Assembly: GCA_964429695.1 (NCBI GenBank)
Contig: CAYSCS010000081.1
Location: 1-21,351 of the forward strand
Reading direction: 5' to 3'
DNA length: 21,351 nt
Origin: CAYSCS01 sp964429695
Lineage (GTDB): Bacteria; Acidobacteriota; Aminicenantia; Aminicenantales; Aminicenantaceae
Made by a program: the position numbers and the translations under genes. Of the stretch, positions 8,254 to 15,411 are shown piece by piece; position 1 is the first letter of the stretch, and each line of letters begins with the position of its first letter. The notes below the pieces were generated by a model, which was not told the origin of the DNA, made no database searches, and saw nothing but the letters and a program-made list of their open reading frames with translations.

Positions 8254-9165
8254 CTAGCCCCCAATTTTCACTGAAAAACCTCGATCCTTGAGTCTCTCTT
8301 TTATTTCTTTCAGAGACTCATCTGGAGGAGGCTCGAATCTTCCTTGAAAAGATATTCTCTTTCCTAAACTTCTATACTTTCCTTCTCCTCCCCGATGATA
8401 GGGAAGCAGGTGTATTTCATTTATCCTTTTGAGGGAGAGAAGGTATTTTGAAATTTCATGTATGTTTTGAGAATCATCATTTACTCCATGAATGAGAGGG
8501 AGGCGAACAATTACCTCTTTCCCCAAGGAAACAATCCTTTCCAGATTGCGGAGGATTAACCTATTTGAAACTCCAGTATATTTCTTATGCTTGCTCTCTC
8601 CCATCAATTTTATATCATACAAAAAAAGGTCAACCTTATCGACTATCATCTCGAAAATTTCAAAAGAAACATAACCAGCTGTATCAACAGCAGTATGAAC
8701 CCCTCTTTTTTTGAATTCACGAAGGGTTGTCTCCAAGAAATTTGGTTGAAACAAAGGTTCGCCTCCCGAGAAGGTGATCCCTCCCTTGGATTGATCAAAA
8801 AAAACCATATCCTTAAGCACCTCCTCAAGAAGCTCTTTAACTGAAATTTCCCTCCCCACAATCTCGAGTGCTCTATATATGCAGACTGTTGCACATTTTC
8901 CGCAAAGGTCGCACTTCTGCCTTTCAATTTTAATTTTCTTTCCTTGCTTTGAAAGAGCTCTCTGAGGACAAATTGAAAGGCACTCCACACACTCTTCCTG
9001 ACATCTTTTTTCCCTTAAAATTATCTCAGGCTCAGGAGACTGCCCCTCAGGATTATGACACCACTTACACCTCAAGGGACATCCTTTGAAAAAAACCGCC
9101 GTTCTTACTCCAGGTCCATCGTTAATCGCATACCGCTTGAGGTCAAAGATTAAGCCCTTGTCCAT
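8254..9165 (-). CDS. hypE: Glycyl radical enzyme activase (radical SAM)
   Basis: This enzyme uses a [4Fe-4S] cluster and S-adenosylmethionine to install the glycyl radical on its partner, here most likely the downstream HypD-type enzyme. The radical SAM motif CxxxCxxC is C29-C33-C36 in KGCPLRCKWCHNPEG, followed by GGEPLF at 134-139. An inserted ferredoxin-like domain carries two further clusters: C55, C59, C62, C66 and C85, C88, C91, C95. That insert is typical of activases for dehydratase and decarboxylase types and absent from the short PFL activase. Length 303 aa is normal. The ATG has a good ribosome site (GAAGGAG). The next start codon follows after only 3 bases, so the two genes are surely co-transcribed. 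The symbol follows the assignment of the partner. Confidence 0.9.
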   Translation of the reverse strand: MDKGLIFDLKRYAINDGPGVRTAVFFKGCPLRCKWCHNPEGQSPEPEIILREKRCQEECVECLSICPQRALSKQGKKIKIERQKCDLCGKCATVCIYRALEIVGREISVKELLEEVLKDMVFFDQSKGGITFSGGEPLFQPNFLETTLREFKKRGVHTAVDTAGYVSFEIFEMIVDKVDLFLYDIKLMGESKHKKYTGVSNRLILRNLERIVSLGKEVIVRLPLIHGVNDDSQNIHEISKYLLSLKRINEIHLLPYHRGGEGKYRSLGKRISFQGRFEPPPDESLKEIKERLKDRGFSVKIGG

Positions 9166-9252
9166 TTTCTCCTTCTCATTAATTTGGGCGAGTTAAGAAT
9201 TAGTTTTTTTCATGAAATGCATGTTTTTTTTCTGTCCTTCTTTGACTCCCCG

Positions 9253-9279
9253 CTTAGAATTTCTAAGGATTAAATTATA
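9253..9279 (-). promoter_or_regulatory. Extended -10 promoter with a palindrome at its start site, before the activase gene
   Basis: On the minus strand the sequence TGATATAAT (complement of 9274-9282) is a perfect extended -10 element that overlaps the porB stop codon. The -35 is poor; TTGAGG sits only 14 bases upstream. The predicted RNA start (~9267) coincides with the 15-base inverted repeat CTTAGAAATTCTAAG (9253-9267, seven-base arms). That is a usual place for a repressor operator; it could also be a 5' hairpin. No U-tract follows, so it is not a typical terminator. This would give the activase/glycyl radical enzyme/peptidase genes their own control, separate from porGDAB. Confidence 0.4.
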
Positions 9280-10212
9280 TCATTTATAAAGGGCCTCAAG
9301 CTTCATCAATTCTTCCCAATTCTTGTCTACCTCTGCCTGAATTTTATCAATCATCCAGGCGTTTTCCTCTTTAAAAAGATGCCTGAACCTTCCCTGAGGC
9401 TTAAGCCATTCCAGAACAGACTTCTTCTCTTTAGGTTTATAATTTATTCTGTATCTCCCATTCTCAAACTCATATAACGGCCAAACACAGGTATCTAGGG
9501 CAATCTGGGCGAGGCGAATTCCCTGGGACTCATCATATTTCCACTCTGTAGGACAGAAACATAATACATTCAGGAATGCGGGACCCTCTATTTCAAAGGC
9601 TTTTTTAGCTTTGTTGTAAAGGTCCTGCCACCTTACCGGATTTGCTTGGGCAGCATAAGAAATGCCATGAGCTGCCATTACTCTGGTAAGGTCCTTTCGT
9701 CTTTCCAATTTTCCGGGTATTTCTTTCCCCGCTGGCGAAGTTGTTGCCGAAGCACCGAAGGGGGTCGCCGATGACCTCTGTCCTCCTGTATTGGCATAGA
9801 CATTGTTATCATAACAGACATATACTATATCATGACCCCTTTCCACTGCCCCGGAAAGAGATTGGAGCCCTATATCATATGTACCTCCGTCACCTCCAAT
9901 AGCAAGAAACTTTATCTTTTTCTCCTCAGGGATTTTCCCCTTCTTCTTGAGAGCTTGGTACATAGCTTCAACTCCTGCTATCGTTGCAGCTGCATTCTCG
10001 AATGCACTATGGATCCAGGTCACGTTCCAGGAAGTTCGAGGAAAGATGGTGGTACACACTTCCAAACATCCTGTGGCAGTGGCAACTACAAGAGGGTCTT
10101 CTGTGGCACGAAGGATTATCTTAAAAATTAAGGGAATGCCACATCCGATACACATCCCATGCCCTGCCACTAACCTGTCTTCTAAGGCAGCCAAATCTTT
10201 AAGTTTTGCCAT
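9280..10212 (-). CDS. porB: 2-oxoacid (pyruvate):ferredoxin oxidoreductase, beta subunit
   Basis: The thiamine diphosphate-binding subunit of a four-subunit PorGDAB enzyme, which converts pyruvate and CoA to acetyl-CoA, CO2 and reduced ferredoxin. The ThDP/Mg motif is GGDGGTYDIG (from residue 106) followed by DNN near 135. Likely cluster Cys residues are C21 and C24 (GMCIGCG), one of C49/C53 (TGCLEVC), and C220 in CFCPTEW. The length of 310 aa is normal. The ribosome site AAAGGAGGAG precedes the ATG. It starts 15 bases after porA ends and is last in the por set. Pyruvate is the likeliest substrate, but branched-chain 2-oxoacids cannot be excluded because Por and Vor are close relatives. Confidence 0.88.
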   Translation of the reverse strand: MAKLKDLAALEDRLVAGHGMCIGCGIPLIFKIILRATEDPLVVATATGCLEVCTTIFPRTSWNVTWIHSAFENAAATIAGVEAMYQALKKKGKIPEEKKIKFLAIGGDGGTYDIGLQSLSGAVERGHDIVYVCYDNNVYANTGGQRSSATPFGASATTSPAGKEIPGKLERRKDLTRVMAAHGISYAAQANPVRWQDLYNKAKKAFEIEGPAFLNVLCFCPTEWKYDESQGIRLAQIALDTCVWPLYEFENGRYRINYKPKEKKSVLEWLKPQGRFRHLFKEENAWMIDKIQAEVDKNWEELMKLEALYK

Positions 10213-10227
10213 TTTAATCTCCTCCTT

Positions 10228-11409
10228 TTATTCTCTCAGATTCAAATAGCCACAGAGCTCTTCAACTTTTCCTGTTTCTGCAATCTCTTCCAACTTAGAG
10301 GAAACATACTTAAAATGTTCGACTTGGATATCCCTCCCGCCGAGCCCATAAACATAGTTTACAATCTTGGGGCGCTTTTCATAATCATAGAGTGCTGAGC
10401 GAATTTCTGAAAATAAAGGCGCTCCGAAAGCGCCTGGACTCGTACATCGATCTAACACCGCAACTGCTTTCATGTCTTTTAAAGACTCGGCAATGAGCTG
10501 GTTAGGGAAAGGCCTGAAAACTCTTGGTTTTAGAAGACCAATGCGCACCCCCTTCTCTCTCAACTCATCTATTGCATCTTTACAAGTTCCTGCCGCTGAA
10601 CTCATCACCACAATACAAATTTCTGCATCTTCCATCCTGTATTTTTCAAAAAATCCATATTCTCTGCCAAAAGTCTTGCCGAACTCCTCACCTACTTCCT
10701 TAATAACTTCTACTGAATTTTCAATGCCTTCAAGCTGCTGCCTCTTATGTTCAAAATAATAATCCGTAAAATCCAAAGAACCCACCGTGATTTTTCGGCT
10801 GGTATCGAGAAGAGAAAATAGAGGCCTGTATTCGCCAACAAATTCTTTTACCTTCTCATCATCTTCCACCCGGACGACTTCCATCGAATGACTGATGATA
10901 AAGCCATCTAGACCGACAAGTACAGGAGTGAGGACCCTCTGATCTTCAGCTATACGAAAAGCTTGAATGAAATTGTCATAAGCCTCTTGGCAATTCTCTG
11001 AGTAAATCTGAATCCAGCCAGAGTCCCTTGCCCCCATTGTATCACTATGGTCTCCATGAATGTTGATCGGTGCACTTAGGGATCGATTGGCTATGGCAGC
11101 TACGATGGGAAGCCTTAAGCCAGCCGCAATATAGAGCATTTCCCACATTAAGGCTAATCCCTGGGAAGCAGTAGCAGTCATCACCCTACCCCCAGCCGCT
11201 GAAGCTCCGATACAAACGCTCATCGCGCTGTGCTCACTCTCCGGGCAAACAAATACTCCTGAAATCAAGCCGTCAGCTTTGAACTGAGCAATGGTTTCGA
11301 CGATGGCAGTGGAGGGAGTAATAGGATAGGCGGCCATGACATCAGGGTCAACTTGCCTCACTGCCTCTGCAATCGATTGATTACCGTTTAGAGTCTTAAG
11401 AGTACTCAT
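10228..11409 (-). CDS. porA: 2-oxoacid (pyruvate):ferredoxin oxidoreductase, alpha subunit
   Basis: The alpha subunit completes the ThDP pocket together with PorB and helps bind the substrate. YPITPST at 28-34 is the hallmark of the family. SESEH-like ESEHSAMS, the ATASQGLALMWEML segment and GDHSDTMGARDSGW are the other conserved stretches. The C-terminal transketolase-like domain has the VLDRCTSPGAFGAP segment. Length 393 aa is normal. It begins in a 4-base overlap with the porD stop and has a strong ribosome site (AAAGGAGG). The GDH..D...RD.GW region looks like pyruvate enzymes of the archaeal four-subunit type. Confidence 0.9.
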   Translation of the reverse strand: MSTLKTLNGNQSIAEAVRQVDPDVMAAYPITPSTAIVETIAQFKADGLISGVFVCPESEHSAMSVCIGASAAGGRVMTATASQGLALMWEMLYIAAGLRLPIVAAIANRSLSAPINIHGDHSDTMGARDSGWIQIYSENCQEAYDNFIQAFRIAEDQRVLTPVLVGLDGFIISHSMEVVRVEDDEKVKEFVGEYRPLFSLLDTSRKITVGSLDFTDYYFEHKRQQLEGIENSVEVIKEVGEEFGKTFGREYGFFEKYRMEDAEICIVVMSSAAGTCKDAIDELREKGVRIGLLKPRVFRPFPNQLIAESLKDMKAVAVLDRCTSPGAFGAPLFSEIRSALYDYEKRPKIVNYVYGLGGRDIQVEHFKYVSSKLEEIAETGKVEELCGYLNLRE

Positions 11410-11729
11410 CTTTTCCTCCTTTCAGGAAGCCCTATCTCTTCGGTTACCATTATGATTGACTTTTCCTTGGAAGGGCATTCCACAGAGCAAATTCCACATC
11501 CTGTACAATAATCATAATTTATTCCTTTTACCTCACCATCCTGAACCAAGATAGCGAAGTGGGGGCAATAAAGCCAGCAAAAGAAACATTGAATGCAATT
11601 CTCTGCCTTAAATAAAGGCTTCTTACCCGAGCGCCAGGTCCCAGTTAGATTTTCCACTGAGTTACCTGGGTTGAGATTAATTGTCCCTATCGTCAATTCT
11701 TTCCAGGTTTCTTTATTCACCTTATTCAC
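11406..11729 (-). CDS. porD: 2-oxoacid (pyruvate):ferredoxin oxidoreductase, delta (ferredoxin-like) subunit
   Basis: A small two-cluster ferredoxin subunit that carries electrons from the ThDP site towards free ferredoxin. Two CxxCxxCxxxCP sets are seen: C45, C48, C51, C55 and C75, C78, C81, C85. The start is taken as GTG at 11729, six bases after AAAGGAGG. A second in-frame GTG three codons later is the alternative. The gene overlaps the porG end by 8 bases and porA by 4, indicating tight translational coupling. Length 107 aa is usual for PorD. Confidence 0.9.
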   Translation of the reverse strand: MNKVNKETWKELTIGTINLNPGNSVENLTGTWRSGKKPLFKAENCIQCFFCWLYCPHFAILVQDGEVKGINYDYCTGCGICSVECPSKEKSIIMVTEEIGLPERRKR

Positions 11730-12297
11730 CTTTAACCTCCTTTAAGGCCCTGTCCACAGTTTTAAGATTCATCTCTACTACTTCTGGTCGCAATTTTTTT
11801 TTCAAAGATTCCCTTAGCCTTTCTTTAAATTTATCGAGATCAATAAGCTTCATTATTTTGACCAATGCCGCCACCATGGGAATATTGGGTATTGCTCTGC
11901 CAAGCTCATCAGAAGCAATGGTATAAGCATCCAGGGCAAATATTTTCCTTTCTCCTAAGTCAAGCCTTTCCCGAATGGCAGAAACATCAAACCTTGTATT
12001 CATCAAAAATATTGCATCTTCTTTTGCTCCGCTTGAAATGTCTATGATTCCCAACAAAGAGGGGTCTGTAACGACTACAACATCTGGAAAGTACACCTGA
12101 CTATGTGTTCGAATGGGCTTTCGACTTATACGATTAAAGGCTAGAATTGGGGCCCCTCTCTTCTCTGCACCAAATTCAGGAAAAGCTTGAACATAAATGC
12201 CCTTCTCACCAGAAAGGACATCTGCCAAGGTCGCAGCTGCAGTCACCACTCCCTGGCCTGCACGTCCATGCCAGCGGATTTCAACCGTGTTCTTCAT
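11722..12297 (-). CDS. porG: 2-oxoacid (pyruvate):ferredoxin oxidoreductase, gamma subunit
   Basis: The gamma subunit of the four-subunit enzyme, from the family that binds the CoA side of the reaction. The N-terminal glycine-rich motif HGRAGQGVVTAA (about 10-21) and FGAEKRGAP are characteristic. Length 191 aa is normal. It is first in the order porG-porD-porA-porB. AAAGGAGGAAG lies just before the ATG. It begins 134 bases after recR on the same strand. That gap holds no clear promoter, so expression from an upstream promoter or an unrecognised one are both possible. Confidence 0.9.
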   Translation of the reverse strand: MKNTVEIRWHGRAGQGVVTAAATLADVLSGEKGIYVQAFPEFGAEKRGAPILAFNRISRKPIRTHSQVYFPDVVVVTDPSLLGIIDISSGAKEDAIFLMNTRFDVSAIRERLDLGERKIFALDAYTIASDELGRAIPNIPMVAALVKIMKLIDLDKFKERLRESLKKKLRPEVVEMNLKTVDRALKEVKGE

Positions 12298-12331
12298 TCT
12301 TCCTCCTTTGTGTTTTTAAGAAGATTGAAAA

Positions 12332-12343
12332 AAGATTAATCTT
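12332..12343 (-). terminator. Weak terminator-like palindrome after recR
   Basis: On the minus strand AAGATTAATCTT is followed directly by four more T, in the 134-base gap between recR and porG. The stem is short and AU-only in its core, so it would be an inefficient terminator at best. It may mark the boundary between the dnaX-ybaB-recR and porGDAB units. Confidence 0.2.
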
Positions 12344-12431
12344 GCGTGAATTCTTAAGAGAAAAAATAATCCTTGTTTTCTTTATTTTCATTTCTATCTT
12401 TTTTTCTAATCTCTTGAAAAGTCTTCATATT

Positions 12432-13040
12432 TTATCCTTCCTTGAGCTCTGTTCTGCCCTCAAGTGCCTTTTTTATGGTAACCTGATCAGCATAATCCAG
12501 GTCAGCGCCCACGGGAAGTCCCATGGCCAATCTTGTAAGCCTCACTCCTGTTTGTTTGAGTAATTTTGCCAAAAAAAGAGCCGTCGCTTCCCCCTCGACA
12601 GTGGGATTTGTGGCGATGATGATTTCTTTAAAGGTTCCTCCCTTTACTCTATTCAAAAGTTTCTCAACCTTAAGCTCATCTGGACCTATCCCTCTTAAGG
12701 GAGAAAGAGCTCCAAGCAGGACATGATATCTCCCCTTGTAAATTCCTGTCTTCTCGATTGAAAAAATATTAAAAGGCTCTTCCACAACGCATAGCATCTC
12801 ATCCTCTCTCGTCTCATCCGCACAATAAACACATGGGTCTATGTGAGTAAGATTGTTACAGAGTGAACAGTGAAAAACCTTCTTCTTTGCTTCTTTTATC
12901 GCTTCTGCCAAAGCCTCAACTTCGGCTTGAGTAAGACTTATAATATGAAAGGCTATTCTCTGAGCTGTCTTTGCTCCTATACCTGGAATTTTCTTCAATT
13001 CTTCGATCAAATGGTAAATGGGATGGTCGATTTCTTGCAT
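12432..13040 (-). CDS. recR: Recombination mediator RecR
   Basis: RecR works with RecF and RecO to load RecA at gaps in single-stranded DNA. The protein has a helix-hairpin-helix near 17-32 (KIPGIGAKTAQRIAFH), a four-Cys zinc finger at C58, C61, C70 and C73, and a Toprim domain (about 82-175) with EEPFNI and ATNPTVEGEATA. The C-terminus LPVGADLDYAD is standard. Length 202 aa matches the family. Its ATG overlaps the ybaB stop by one base (TGATG), the normal coupling in dnaX-ybaB-recR operons. Confidence 0.95.
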   Translation of the reverse strand: MQEIDHPIYHLIEELKKIPGIGAKTAQRIAFHIISLTQAEVEALAEAIKEAKKKVFHCSLCNNLTHIDPCVYCADETREDEMLCVVEEPFNIFSIEKTGIYKGRYHVLLGALSPLRGIGPDELKVEKLLNRVKGGTFKEIIIATNPTVEGEATALFLAKLLKQTGVRLTRLAMGLPVGADLDYADQVTIKKALEGRTELKEG

Positions 13041-13351
13041 CAGAAAAGTCCTGGAATCTTCAGCCCTGCCCCCAAAGCTCCTAGCTTCTGGGCAAGATAT
13101 TCATCTACCTTTGTCACCGCATCATGGAATGCAGCTATGATCAGGTCTTGAAGCATTTCTACATCTTCTTTATTCACTACTTCTGGATCTATTCGCAAAG
13201 AATGGATAGCCTTTGTTCCATCAAGTACTACAGTAACCATACCTCCTCCACTCGAGCCTTCAATCCTCATTTCTGCTAGTTCCCTCTGGAGTTTTTCTTG
13301 CATTTCTTTTGCGTTCTTTAACATTTTTTGCAAATTGGTAAAATTCTTCAT
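13040..13351 (-). CDS. ybaB: YbaB/EbfC family nucleoid-associated protein
   Basis: A small DNA-binding protein that forms dimers shaped like tweezers and coats the nucleoid. The 103-aa length, the N-terminal amphipathic helix (NLQKMLKNAKEMQEKLQREL) and the VTVVLDGTKAIHSLRIDPEVV core fit the family. A good ribosome site (GGGAGAAGG) precedes the ATG. It sits 30 bases after dnaX and overlaps recR by one base, the classical order. Confidence 0.93.
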   Translation of the reverse strand: MKNFTNLQKMLKNAKEMQEKLQRELAEMRIEGSSGGGMVTVVLDGTKAIHSLRIDPEVVNKEDVEMLQDLIIAAFHDAVTKVDEYLAQKLGALGAGLKIPGLF

Positions 13352-13381
13352 TTTTCCTTCTCCCTTTCCGGAAAAGATAAT

Positions 13382-15025
13382 CTATTCATTTGCCTTTGTC
13401 CTGCTTAATCGTTCGATAGAAACAATCTGTGCCTTAAAAGTATCCATGAAAGATTGAACTGAGGGGTCTCGAAGCGCAGCCTCAACTTCTTTCTCCCGTT
13501 TATTTTCATCTTCAACAATTTCTTCTCTTATCTCTAGCGAAACTCTATTTCCAATAACCTCAGAGGCACATCTTTCGATGAGCTTCTTCTCTTTTAAGAG
13601 GCTGTCTATGAAAAATTTCTTCCCTCCGGAAAAAGATATTTCTAATACCCTCTTTTCATCTTTGAACTTAAAAGAAGAAGATTGAGAGAGAATTACAGGT
13701 AAGAGACCTCTCTCATGGCGAAGTTTCTCTATTATTCTGGAAAAAACTTCTTTCTGCTCTAAAGATGCCTCTATTTTGTTTACCTCCTCAAGAGATTCAT
13801 TCGCATTAATAGGCTGAATTTTTCGCTCTTCTCCAACCTCCTCAACTGGAGAAGGATTTTCAAACGTTTTTAACTGCCTCTTTATTTCTTGCTTTAAATC
13901 TTCAACCTCTCTTATAAGCTCTTCAAGGGGAGCAATCTTCTTATATTGGGAGAGTTTGATAAGTAATGCTTCAAAATAGATGCGAGGATGGGAAGAAAAT
14001 TTCAAACCAGCCTCTGCCTGTTGAAGGACTATGAGGTAGCGTAAAATCTCTTCCTCAGAAGCCTTCTTCGCCTCATTTTTAAGCCTTTCTATATCTTCAT
14101 CGCTCAAGGAAAGCAACTCTCCTGACTCTTTGACCGTCTTCACAAGAAGAAGGTTACGGAAATGGTCTATCAACTCTTTATAAAAAAAACGCAGATCATA
14201 TCCATTTTCAATTAACTTATCGATGAGCAAAAATATTGCGGCAGATTTCCCTTCCATGATAGCCTCAGAAAATTCGAATAGAAGTTCGTGGCTTATTGTC
14301 CCTAAAATTTCTTTCAGATCCTCATCCCTTATCACTTTGCCTGAATAGGAAACCGCTTGGTCAAGAAGGCTCTGTGCATCTCTCAGGCTACCCTCGGCAG
14401 CTTCAGCAATTAGTCTTAACCCTAAAGGCGAAATGGTAATCCCTTCTTCCTTGGTTATCTGTAAAAGATGGTTAATGATTTCCTTTTGAGAAATTTTTTT
14501 AAATTCAAAATGCTGACACCGAGAAACAATGGTTGCTGGAACCTTATGGAATTCAGTGGTGGCAAAAATAAAGATTGTATGAGGGGGCGGCTCCTCTAAG
14601 GTTTTTAGGAGGGCATTGAATGCCTCTCGGGTAAGCATATGGACTTCATCTATTATTATGACTCTGTACCTGCTTTGAATAGGTTTATACTTAACTCCTT
14701 CGCGGAGAGAACGAACTTCATCTATCCCCCTATTGGAAGCTCCGTCTATTTCCAAAACATCTATTGACCTATCTTCATTGATAGCCTTGCACATCTCGCA
14801 TTCATTACACGGCTCTGGAGTGGGACCTGAAATACAATTCAAGGCTTTGGCAAGAATTCTCGCTGCCGATGTCTTTCCGACCCCCCTCATTCCTGAGAAG
14901 ATGTAGGCTTGAGCAACTCTATTCCCTTTTATTGCATTTATCAGAGTTTGAACTACGGCTTTCTGCCCAATTATTTCCTCAAATTTTTTAGGCCTGTACT
15001 TTCTAGCGAAAATTAAGTAACTCAT
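13382..15025 (-). CDS. dnaX: DNA polymerase III subunit gamma/tau (clamp loader ATPase)
   Basis: The clamp-loader motor of the replisome. Walker A is GMRGVGKTS at 45-53, the zinc-binding Cys are C64, C73, C76 and C79, Walker B is IIIDEVHML (123-131), sensor 1 lies in FATTE, and the SRC arginine finger is R169. Domain III runs to about 355, followed by a charged, coiled-coil-prone linker and a tau-like C-terminal region to 547. The start fits the canonical MSYLIFARKYRP opening although the ribosome site is poor (AAGG touching the ATG). I see no clear slippery site at the position where a shorter gamma form would be made. It heads dnaX-ybaB-recR. Confidence 0.95.
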   Translation of the reverse strand: MSYLIFARKYRPKKFEEIIGQKAVVQTLINAIKGNRVAQAYIFSGMRGVGKTSAARILAKALNCISGPTPEPCNECEMCKAINEDRSIDVLEIDGASNRGIDEVRSLREGVKYKPIQSRYRVIIIDEVHMLTREAFNALLKTLEEPPPHTIFIFATTEFHKVPATIVSRCQHFEFKKISQKEIINHLLQITKEEGITISPLGLRLIAEAAEGSLRDAQSLLDQAVSYSGKVIRDEDLKEILGTISHELLFEFSEAIMEGKSAAIFLLIDKLIENGYDLRFFYKELIDHFRNLLLVKTVKESGELLSLSDEDIERLKNEAKKASEEEILRYLIVLQQAEAGLKFSSHPRIYFEALLIKLSQYKKIAPLEELIREVEDLKQEIKRQLKTFENPSPVEEVGEERKIQPINANESLEEVNKIEASLEQKEVFSRIIEKLRHERGLLPVILSQSSSFKFKDEKRVLEISFSGGKKFFIDSLLKEKKLIERCASEVIGNRVSLEIREEIVEDENKREKEVEAALRDPSVQSFMDTFKAQIVSIERLSRTKANE

Positions 15026-15074
15026 CCTTGAAATTTATGAGAGTTAAGTGTCAAAAGCTTAAATTTTAAATAAT

Positions 15075-15102
15075 ATGATAACATAAATGAATTCTAAATC
15101 AA
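15075..15102 (-). promoter_or_regulatory. Candidate promoter of dnaX-ybaB-recR
   Basis: On the minus strand TTGATT (complement of 15097-15102) and TATCAT (complement of 15075-15080) are 16 bases apart. The predicted RNA start near 15068 leaves a leader of about 43 bases before the dnaX ATG. Two mismatches in the -35 and one in the -10 relative to sigma70 consensus. Confidence 0.45.
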
Positions 15103-15373
15103 AAGAAATTTAGCCCGTGTTTTTTACTTCATTTTTAGCAATATTTTTTTATCGAGAGTTAAAAGGAAAAATTCTCTTTTGAAGATATAAAAAGTTTACT
15201 AATTGAAGGCTTTTAAATTGAATCGAATTCCTTTTTCAGATTATATAAGTGTCGCCTTTAGGTTTTATATAAAATCAGGAGAGGGTTGCTCTTAAAATAA
15301 CCCCTCTTCTTCCCTTGCTACCAATTCTTGATAGTCTTCATTAATTACTCCCAAGAAAGTCTGAATTAATTTC
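15103..15373. other. Intergenic stretch between dnaX and the EamA gene
   Basis: An AT-rich divergent region with no supported gene. It holds a 12-base palindrome TTTTATATAAAA (15263-15274) and an imperfect hairpin whose arms GAGGGTT (15281-15287) and AACCCCTC (15299-15306) pair with one bulged C. TTGAAT (15218-15223) and TATATA (15242-15247), 18 bases apart, could be a further plus-strand promoter, but a better one lies at 15374-15402. I do not recognise a known riboswitch. Confidence 0.4.
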
Positions 15374-15402
15374 TTGTCGCCGTACGATTTTTTTTAGATA
15401 AT
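15374..15402 (+). promoter_or_regulatory. Candidate promoter of the EamA gene, predicting a leaderless mRNA
   Basis: TTGTCG (15374-15379) and GATAAT (15397-15402) are exactly 17 bases apart. The RNA should start at about 15408-15412, on or just before the ATG at 15412. No Shine-Dalgarno is seen ahead of that ATG, which agrees with leaderless translation. Confidence 0.5.
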
Positions 15403-15411
15403 TCTTTAAGC

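Noticed and set aside
9253..9267. Terminator after porB
   Set aside because: The palindrome has no T-tract after it on the minus strand and has almost no loop; its position at a predicted RNA start suggests a regulatory site instead.
14485..14505. Programmed frameshift site in dnaX at an A7 run
   Set aside because: The run codes for residues near 175, inside the ATPase module, so a shift there would not give a working gamma form.
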